From: Candidatus Parepulonipiscium sp. PG-Nun2H_MBin03
GTDB taxonomy: Bacteria; Bacillota; Clostridia; Lachnospirales; Cellulosilyticaceae
Assembly (NCBI GenBank): GCA_001995005.1
Contig: MDJN01000078.1
Coordinates: forward strand, 1 to 11,246
Direction: 5' to 3'
Length of the DNA stretch: 11,246 nt
Shown: piece by piece, positions 6,433 to 11,246 of the stretch
Numbering within the stretch: the stretch's first letter is position 1
Layout of the letters: each line of letters starts with the position of its first letter
The notes under the pieces: model-generated
Told to the model about the DNA's origin: nothing
The model's database searches: none
The model's input: only the letters and a program-made list of their open reading frames with translations
Position numbers and translations under genes: made by a program

Positions 6433-7986
6433 ATGAAAATTAATAATAATATACCAGCAATGCAAACACAAGCATCCTTAAATAAAGTTAATAAAGCACA
6501 ATCGTATTCAATCCAAAAATTATCTTCTGGACTTAAAATAAATAACCTAAAAGATGACGCAACAGGTATGACTATGTCAAAGAGGATGAGGGCACAAATA
6601 GATTCTTTAAAAAGTTCTAATAGAAATAACTTAGAAGGTATTTCTCTAATACAAACAGCTGAAGGAGCTTTAAATGAAGTCCATGATGTGATGCGACGAA
6701 TGCGAGAACTGGCGGTGATGTCAGCAACCGATACTTATACAGAAGCTGATAGAGAGAAAATGCAGGTAGAAATTGATGAACTAATAAAGGAAATTGAAAA
6801 TATTAGTACAACCACCCAATATAATGATATTAATGTATTATCAGGGCAATATGAAATACCCGAGAATACAGGCTTTGAATTATCAAAAACAAGCGAGGGA
6901 GAGCTGGCACAATATACGATAAGTATAAGTGACCCATCGCATGGTAGCACAGTTACTATAGACGGAGTTAGGATAGTATTTTACGACAGCAGCATAGCAG
7001 GGTATACGCCAGGTTCGAGAGAGATAGACATTAATGGGGATTGGGAAACAGAAATTTCAAACTTAGATTTTACCAACTATACAGGAGAGATGACTGACCT
7101 TGGGCTAGTTTTAACAGCGAAGGAGCCGGGGAGTGCATTAAATAGCGTAGACCCCATAACAACAACGTCTAGCGATATAACAGCAAACAGTACAATGGTT
7201 ACACCAGGTATTGATGCTGATGATACAGCAGAGTATGAGTTGAAGTTAGGAGAGATAACCGTTGGGGAAGGATTTACTATTGATGGTGTTGCATTTGAAT
7301 ACTATGACTCAACAGAAGGAGAGTATAGAGGAACAGCAGAGCCGATAGATATTAATCAGGATGCAGAAGATATAATATCATATTTAACCAAATACAACTT
7401 TAAAAATGTTGAGGTAGAACCATCGGTAACTGGTTATTATGATTTAAAGATTACTTCTAAAGCAGAAGGAGATAATTATCTAATAATCCATAATGGAGCC
7501 ACTGCACCACGGAACGTATTTATACAATCCGGTGCGGAGGCAAATCAATTAACGCAAATAGACTTAAGCAGTGTAACCACTGAAGGGCTGGGGTTAACCA
7601 GTAGAATGTCACAAAATGGATATACAGATTATCTGCTAATTGAAGATAATATAGAAGATGATGGAATCAATACTGCACGATATGGTATATCTATATTAAC
7701 TATGGATGATGCAAACAATGCAATAGGCATACTAGACGAGGCAATATCAAAAGTATCAGCCCAAAGAGGATACATGGGTGCTATGCAAAATAGGTTAGAA
7801 TATGCAGCAAAAAATACTGGTAATGCAGAAGTAAATTCGACTGGTGCATTATCTAGGATAATAGACACAAATATGGCAGAAGAGATGGCAGAATTTACAA
7901 AAAACAACATTGTAATACAATCATCAAGCTCGATGCTGGCACAAGCAAATCAAAGACCACAAGAGATACTAAAATTATTAAAATAG
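6433..7986 (+). CDS. fliC: Flagellin B, divergent tandem paralogue
   Basis: At 517 residues it aligns end to end with flagellin A, with near-identical stretches such as SLIQTAEGALNEVHD and MAEEMAEFTKNNI. It shares the same two-module insert: TVTIDGVRIVFYDSS (173-187) with DINGDW (199-204), and FTIDGVAFEYYDST (281-294) with DIN (306-308). It is a tandem duplicate that has diverged at normally conserved positions. DDPAGMAIAKKM in A is DDATGMTMSKRM here (41-52). The tail ILTQAATSMMAQANQLP is IVIQSSSSMLAQANQRP (493-509), ending EILKLLK. These residues lie in the D0/D1 packing and FliS-binding tail, so B may be a minor or positionally restricted filament subunit. That role is inference. AGGGAG (6421-6426) is its ribosome site. 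It is the last gene before a strong terminator. Confidence 0.95.
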   Translation: MKINNNIPAMQTQASLNKVNKAQSYSIQKLSSGLKINNLKDDATGMTMSKRMRAQIDSLKSSNRNNLEGISLIQTAEGALNEVHDVMRRMRELAVMSATDTYTEADREKMQVEIDELIKEIENISTTTQYNDINVLSGQYEIPENTGFELSKTSEGELAQYTISISDPSHGSTVTIDGVRIVFYDSSIAGYTPGSREIDINGDWETEISNLDFTNYTGEMTDLGLVLTAKEPGSALNSVDPITTTSSDITANSTMVTPGIDADDTAEYELKLGEITVGEGFTIDGVAFEYYDSTEGEYRGTAEPIDINQDAEDIISYLTKYNFKNVEVEPSVTGYYDLKITSKAEGDNYLIIHNGATAPRNVFIQSGAEANQLTQIDLSSVTTEGLGLTSRMSQNGYTDYLLIEDNIEDDGINTARYGISILTMDDANNAIGILDEAISKVSAQRGYMGAMQNRLEYAAKNTGNAEVNSTGALSRIIDTNMAEEMAEFTKNNIVIQSSSSMLAQANQRPQEILKLLK

Positions 7987-7988
7987 GC

Positions 7989-8043
7989 AAAAAAGGGGCT
8001 GTCGCTTTTAGGAATAAATCTTCCTAGGCGATGCCCCTTTTTT
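7989..8043 (+). terminator. Strong intrinsic terminator of the flagellar operon
   Basis: AAAAAAGGGGC (7989-7999) pairs with GCCCCTTTTTT (8033-8043). The stem continues as GTCGC with GCGAT around a single bulged base. A second internal stem, TAGGAA (8009-8014) with TTCCTA (8021-8026), caps it. The A-tract before and T-tract after the stem make it potentially bidirectional. It begins two bases after the flagellin B stop and closes the operon. Confidence 0.93.
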
Positions 8044-8053
8044 CAATCAACCA

Positions 8054-8076
8054 CAAAATAGATAAAATCTATTTTG
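8054..8076. repeat. Perfect 10-bp inverted repeat
   Basis: CAAAATAGAT (8054-8063) and ATCTATTTTG (8067-8076) are exact reverse complements around AAA. It lies just past the operon terminator and about 45 bases upstream of the PepSY promoter box. Four T residues make a weak terminator, so a dyad operator or a secondary transcription-stop hairpin are both possible. A second small palindrome, GGAAAA-GA-TTTTCC, follows at 8090-8103. Confidence 0.5.
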
Positions 8077-8119
8077 ATGATTAGGGTTAGGAAAAGATTT
8101 TCCGTAGAATAAGTATTTT

Positions 8120-8151
8120 TTAATATTCAGTTAATAATAAAGATATAAAAT
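8120..8151 (+). promoter_or_regulatory. Response-regulator box and -10 upstream of the PepSY-RR-HK operon
   Basis: Two exact TTAATA half-sites at 8120-8125 and 8131-8136 are 11 bases apart, one helical turn, as for OmpR/PhoB-class regulators. Nine bases later comes TAAAAT (8146-8151), a plausible -10. No good sigma-A -35 is present; the half-sites occupy that region, as in PhoB/PhoP-activated promoters. The ATG lies 36 bases beyond the -10. The same arrangement recurs at 10506-10537. Confidence 0.55.
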
Positions 8152-8187
8152 ATATCTATAAATAAAGATTTCACGGGAGGAATTAAG

Positions 8188-8490
8188 ATGGATAAGAAAG
8201 TAAAAGTAGGATTAACAGTAGGAGGAGTAACCACGATAGGAGCAATTTTGGTGGGGACGATGATATTTAGTAATCATATTGGCAAGGAGCAAGCACGTCA
8301 AATTGCGTTTAATCACGCAGGCATAAATGATACTGAGGTTGTGTTTGCCAATACTGGGATTGATTTTGACGATATGCGCTTTCACTATGATGTGGAGTTT
8401 ATAGTAGAGGGCACGGAGTATGATTACGAAATTGATGCCACAACGGGGATTATTTTAGATGCGGATAGTGAGGGGAATTATAGAAGGTAA
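8188..8490 (+). CDS. Membrane-anchored PepSY-domain protein
   Basis: This 100-residue protein has a hydrophobic N-terminal segment (about 8-28) after a lysine-rich start, which should act as a signal anchor. One extracytoplasmic PepSY domain (about 31-93) follows. Its recognisable elements are KEQARQIAFNHAGI (33-46), an acidic strand region (DFDDMRFHYDVEFIVEG, about 59-75), and the classic closing YDYEIDATTGIIL (78-90). PepSY domains occur in protease propeptides and in small secreted or membrane proteins, where some inhibit proteases. GGGAGG (8175-8180) sets the ATG. The gene is 10 bases upstream of the response regulator, so the PepSY protein, regulator and kinase are likely co-transcribed. 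It closely resembles the first PepSY domain of the secreted protein at 10573-11208. Function is inferred as envelope-stress sensing, feedback or protease inhibition. Confidence 0.88.
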   Translation: MDKKVKVGLTVGGVTTIGAILVGTMIFSNHIGKEQARQIAFNHAGINDTEVVFANTGIDFDDMRFHYDVEFIVEGTEYDYEIDATTGIILDADSEGNYRR

Positions 8491-8500
8491 GGTGTAAAAT

Positions 8501-9166
8501 ATGAGAGTTTTGATAGCTGAAGATGAGCTTGATTTGAACAAAGTTATGGTGAAAAAACTGAAATCTGAAGGGTATAGCGTGGACGGTGCTGTGGATGGAG
8601 AAGAGGCGATAGACTTTGTGAAAATATCCAAATATGACGTTATTATACTTGATATTATGATGCCAAAAATTAATGGTTATGGCGTTTTAGAATATATTAG
8701 AAAACGAAAAATTGATACGCCAGTGATATTTTTGAGTGCAAAAGATGCCATAGACGATAGGGTAAAAGGCTTAGATATGGGAGCGAACGATTATATCGTA
8801 AAACCATTCTCGTTTGAGGAATTGCTGGCTAGAATTAGGGTTATGGTGCGAAAAAATAGCGGAGAAATTACCAATATTATAAAGGTGGGAGAACTAGAAT
8901 TAGACGCAAATAAAAAAAGTGTAAAATACCAAAATAAGCTCGTGGAGTTGTCGGCTAAGGAGTATGCAATTTTAGAATATTTTATGTATAACAAAGGAAT
9001 TACGCTAAGTCGGGGGCAAATTGAACTGAATGTTTGGGGGTATGACTATGATGGGGCATCAAATATGGTGGACGTATACATTAGATATATAAGGAAGAAA
9101 GTCGGCACAAGTTTGATACACACAGTGCGTGGAATGGGTTATGTGCTAAGGGATGAGGAGGGATGA
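8501..9166 (+). CDS. OmpR/PhoB-family response regulator
   Basis: This 221-residue regulator has the normal two-domain form. The receiver domain (1-118) has the acidic pocket E7-D8, the phospho-acceptor D51 in ILDIMMP, the switch residue S79 and K101 in VKPF. A winged-helix DNA-binding domain (about 127-218) includes ELSAKEYAILEYF and ends with the typical VRGMGYVL. Phosphorylation by the adjacent kinase should promote dimer binding to direct repeats about 11 bases apart; matching repeats lie upstream of both PepSY genes. AAGGTG (8489-8494) is its ribosome site, overlapping the stop of the PepSY gene. Its stop overlaps the kinase start in ATGA, indicating tight translational coupling. I do not recognise a specific named orthologue. 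Confidence 0.95.
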   Translation: MRVLIAEDELDLNKVMVKKLKSEGYSVDGAVDGEEAIDFVKISKYDVIILDIMMPKINGYGVLEYIRKRKIDTPVIFLSAKDAIDDRVKGLDMGANDYIVKPFSFEELLARIRVMVRKNSGEITNIIKVGELELDANKKSVKYQNKLVELSAKEYAILEYFMYNKGITLSRGQIELNVWGYDYDGASNMVDVYIRYIRKKVGTSLIHTVRGMGYVLRDEEG

Positions 9167-10497
9167 AAAGACAGTCTATTACCTTTAGGATAGCATTTTT
9201 GAATACGGTGTTTATGAGCCTTATGGTAGGATTTACTTTAGCGGTGATTTTGACCATTAGCGAAACGGTGATTACACAAAATAGTCAGGCTACTCTAAAA
9301 AATGTGGTTTATGATAATGTTGAGGAAATTCGACTGAAAAATGGTAAGCTAGAATTTGACGACTTGGAGTTTGAAGAGGATGGGGTTAAAAGTGCGATAT
9401 TTGACAGCGAAATGCAGATGATTCAAGGCGTTTCTAGTACGGAGTTTCAGCTAGAGCATGGATTTATGGACGGGGCTATACAAGAGGTTTATGTGGGGAC
9501 CGACATTTATATTATATATGATAGGAAAATTCCGAATATTGATTTGTGGGTGAGAGGGATAATTGTTTTGTATGATGCGGTGCGTGAGGTTAGAATGTTG
9601 ATTATTAGCACGGTGGTGATACTGCCGATTTTTGTAATAATAGGTACGATAGGTAGTTATCTTATTGCTAGAAATTCTCTGCACCCTATAAATAAGATTG
9701 TGGATACCGCAAAAATGATTACCAAGGGGACGGACCTCACACAACGGATTAATCTAGATAGCGGAGGTCAAGAATTATACGAATTAGCCAGGACATTTGA
9801 TGAAATGTTTGATAGGTTGGAGAGGTCGTTTGACCTTGAAAAGCAGTTTGTGTCTGATGTGTCGCACGAAATACGTACGCCGATTACTGTGATTTTGGCA
9901 CAATGTGAGTTTGCAAAAGATAGCAATATCCAAGATAAAAATGAGGCATTTGAAGTAATCACTAGGCAAGCGGGCAAGATGAAAAGACTGATAGCTGAAT
10001 TGTTAATGCTTAGCCGTATGGACAGAGGGTTTGAAAAAATAAATCTGGATAAGGTAAATTTGAGTGAGCTGTTATATGAAATATGTGATGAACAAAAGAT
10101 AATTATGCCGTGTGAAATCAAGATGGATATAGAAAAAGATATTGTGATAACTCTTGATGAAATGCTGATCAATAGACTAATTATAAACTTGATTAGCAAC
10201 GCTTATAAATATAGCGGTGATGATGGAGTGATAAAAGTTAGTTTAAAAAAAGTGCATAATGGCATAGATTTGCTAGTCGAAGATAACGGAATTGGGATAA
10301 AAAAAGAGGACATTGCGAAAATATGGAGAAGGTTTTACCAAGTGGAAATGTCAAGGAGCGACAAGGAGAGCATGGGGCTTGGCTTGTCCATGGTATCGGA
10401 AATAGCGAAACTTCATAATGCAAAAGTTAGCGTAGAGAGTGAAGTCGGGGTTGGCAGTTGCTTTAAGGTAGAATTTGAAACAAAAAATGTGGATTAA
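9163..10497 (+). CDS. HAMP-domain sensor histidine kinase
   Basis: This 444-residue kinase has a transmembrane helix (about 10-33), an extracytoplasmic sensor region (about 34-144) rich in acidic residues, and a second helix (about 145-169). A HAMP domain follows (about 170-222). The HisKA domain has the phosphorylated H235 in SDVSHEIRTP. The ATPase domain has an N-box at NLISNAYKY (342-350), G1 at DNGIGI (374-379) and G2 at GLGL (405-408), so all catalytic motifs are intact. The ATG overlaps the regulator stop by four bases. AGGAGG (9156-9161) ends one base before it, and an in-frame stop at 9154-9156 rules out an upstream start, so initiation probably depends on re-initiation. It is the likely partner of the preceding regulator. 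Its ligand is unknown; the flanking PepSY proteins are candidates for direct interaction with its sensor region. Confidence 0.95.
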   Translation: MKRQSITFRIAFLNTVFMSLMVGFTLAVILTISETVITQNSQATLKNVVYDNVEEIRLKNGKLEFDDLEFEEDGVKSAIFDSEMQMIQGVSSTEFQLEHGFMDGAIQEVYVGTDIYIIYDRKIPNIDLWVRGIIVLYDAVREVRMLIISTVVILPIFVIIGTIGSYLIARNSLHPINKIVDTAKMITKGTDLTQRINLDSGGQELYELARTFDEMFDRLERSFDLEKQFVSDVSHEIRTPITVILAQCEFAKDSNIQDKNEAFEVITRQAGKMKRLIAELLMLSRMDRGFEKINLDKVNLSELLYEICDEQKIIMPCEIKMDIEKDIVITLDEMLINRLIINLISNAYKYSGDDGVIKVSLKKVHNGIDLLVEDNGIGIKKEDIAKIWRRFYQVEMSRSDKESMGLGLSMVSEIAKLHNAKVSVESEVGVGSCFKVEFETKNVD

Positions 10498-10505
10498 TAA
10501 ATATT

Positions 10506-10537
10506 TTAATCTTCCTTTAATAATAGGGCTATATACT
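10506..10537 (+). promoter_or_regulatory. Second copy of the response-regulator box and -10
   Basis: TTAAT half-sites at 10506-10510 and 10517-10521 are 11 bases apart and are followed by TATACT (10532-10537) as -10. The 30 bases from 10506 match those from 8120 at 23 positions without gaps. The -10 falls at the same offset, and the ATG lies 35 bases further on. The secreted PepSY gene therefore probably has its own promoter controlled like the PepSY-RR-HK operon. A further TTAATA (10494-10499) overlaps the kinase stop codon. Confidence 0.55.
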
Positions 10538-10572
10538 GAAGTTATATAAAAACATTATTGGGAGGGTTTAAG

Positions 10573-11208
10573 ATGAAATTGATGGCAATAGCAACATTAT
10601 TAGGGGTGGCACTAGTGGGGGCAACTCAAGTTAGTGCTACAGAGGTGAGCAGTTTAATAGATAAAGAGGTGAGCAGTTTAATAGATAAAGAGCAAGCACA
10701 AAGTATCGCATTTAATCATGCGGGGGTAATTGCTAAAGATGTGACATTTGTAAACACAACGCTTGAATATGATGATATGCGACTGGAATATGATGTGGAA
10801 TTTATACTAAACGGGATTGAGTACGACTATGAGATAGATGCGATAACGGGAATGGTACTTGATTATGATAATGAGGTGGATGACGATTGGCATAGATGGT
10901 TGGTGAAAATTGGGTATTTTTTGGGTGAGCAAAAAGTTGGCGTGGGTCAAATAAATTCGGAGTTTGAGCAAATTGTGGTACCAACACAAAATAACGAAAA
11001 CTCCCGGTACATCACAAAGGAGCAAGCACAAGAAATAGCATATAACCACGCGGGAATTATCCCAAGTGAGGTGCGTAAGTTTGAGATAGAATTTGAGTAT
11101 GATAAAGGCGTGAGCGTGTATGAAATGGAGTGGGAAATGGGATACATGGAATACGAATGCGAAGTGAACGCACTCACAGGCGAAATATATAAATTTAAAA
11201 TAGATTAG
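10573..11208 (+). CDS. Secreted protein with two PepSY domains
   Basis: This protein has 211 residues from the ATG at 10573, chosen because GGGAGGG (10560-10566) lies six bases upstream. An in-frame TTG at 10558 lies before that site and is unlikely. Residues 1-22 form a signal peptide with a hydrophobic core and a VSA cleavage motif (20-22). PepSY 1 (about 37-95) has KEQAQSIAFNHAG and YDYEIDAITGMVL. After an acidic linker with W residues and a hydrophobic patch, PepSY 2 (about 145-210) has KEQAQEIAYNHAG and YECEVNALTGEIY. No membrane anchor or cell-wall sorting motif is seen, so it is probably released or envelope-associated. The mature N-terminus starts with an exactly duplicated octapeptide, EVSSLIDK. 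PepSY 1 is closest to the anchored protein at 8188-8490, so the two genes probably share ancestry. Function is unknown; PepSY relatives suggest protease inhibition or ligand binding. Confidence 0.88.
   Translation: MKLMAIATLLGVALVGATQVSATEVSSLIDKEVSSLIDKEQAQSIAFNHAGVIAKDVTFVNTTLEYDDMRLEYDVEFILNGIEYDYEIDAITGMVLDYDNEVDDDWHRWLVKIGYFLGEQKVGVGQINSEFEQIVVPTQNNENSRYITKEQAQEIAYNHAGIIPSEVRKFEIEFEYDKGVSVYEMEWEMGYMEYECEVNALTGEIYKFKID
10642..10689 (+). repeat. Exact 24-bp tandem duplication in the PepSY gene
   Basis: Bases 10642-10665 are repeated exactly at 10666-10689, encoding EVSSLIDK twice directly after the predicted signal-peptide cleavage site. The absence of any base difference suggests a recent in-frame slippage or duplication. 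It lengthens the mature N-terminus without affecting the PepSY domain that follows. Confidence 0.9.
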
Positions 11209-11215
11209 AAATATG

Positions 11216-11246
11216 AAGAAAGAGGTATCGCTTTTAGGAAAAATAT
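11216..11246 (+). terminator. Left arm of a terminator cut off by the window end
   Basis: Eight bases after the PepSY stop the sequence runs through AAGAAAGAGGTATCGC into TTTTAGGAA. TCGCTTTTAGGAA (11228-11240) is identical to 8002-8014 in the flagellar terminator, where it forms the upper left stem. The right arm would lie beyond the window, so this rests on similarity and position. Confidence 0.5.

Noticed and set aside
8044..8119. A riboswitch or small RNA upstream of the PepSY operon
   Set aside because: Only simple AT-rich palindromes are seen, with no recognisable aptamer core, and the region lies upstream of the proposed transcription start.
9451..10423. Several minus-strand frames opposite the sensor kinase
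   Set aside because: The kinase has intact HAMP, H-box, N, G1 and G2 motifs throughout; the opposing frames show no domains or initiation sites.
10558..10572. TTG start extending the secreted PepSY protein by five residues
   Set aside because: The TTG overlaps the Shine-Dalgarno GGGAGGG itself. ATG at 10573 has correct spacing and begins a normal signal peptide.

Overview
The window is AT-rich DNA from a motile, low-GC Gram-positive bacterium, most likely in the Clostridia and possibly near Lachnospirales. The evidence is strong purine-rich Shine-Dalgarno sites, ATA/TTA-rich codon use, Firmicute-style flagellins and an acidic PepSY/two-component locus. The exact taxon cannot be fixed from sequence alone. 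No gene-free stretch exceeds 300 bases.

Layout. Bases 1-173 are non-coding and hold a compact GC-rich double hairpin. Next, on the minus strand, is a CorC/HlyC (CNNM-CBS) membrane protein whose stop codon lies inside a terminator-like hairpin. A 120-base divergent intergenic region follows. From 1581 to 7986 five genes run on the plus strand with gaps of 12-24 bases or overlaps, ending in one strong terminator. They are a 913-residue repeat-rich protein with a FliK-like C-terminus, a previously unlisted 35-residue small ORF overlapping the next gene, a FliS-type chaperone, and two paralogous flagellins whose variable regions contain a duplicated module. This reads as a late flagellar operon for hook/filament assembly and filament subunits.

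From 8044 to the end is an envelope-signalling locus: a membrane-anchored PepSY protein, an OmpR-family response regulator, a HAMP-type sensor kinase and a secreted double-PepSY protein. The clearest non-annotated signal is that both PepSY genes are preceded by nearly the same promoter. Each has two TTAAT half-sites 11 bases apart, 9-10 bases between the second half-site and the -10, and 35-36 bases from the -10 to the ATG. This predicts that the response regulator between them controls both, and so its own operon. The PepSY proteins would then be the system's output, its feedback arm, or both.

The window ends inside what looks like the left half of a terminator. It shares a 13-base core with the terminator after the flagellins.
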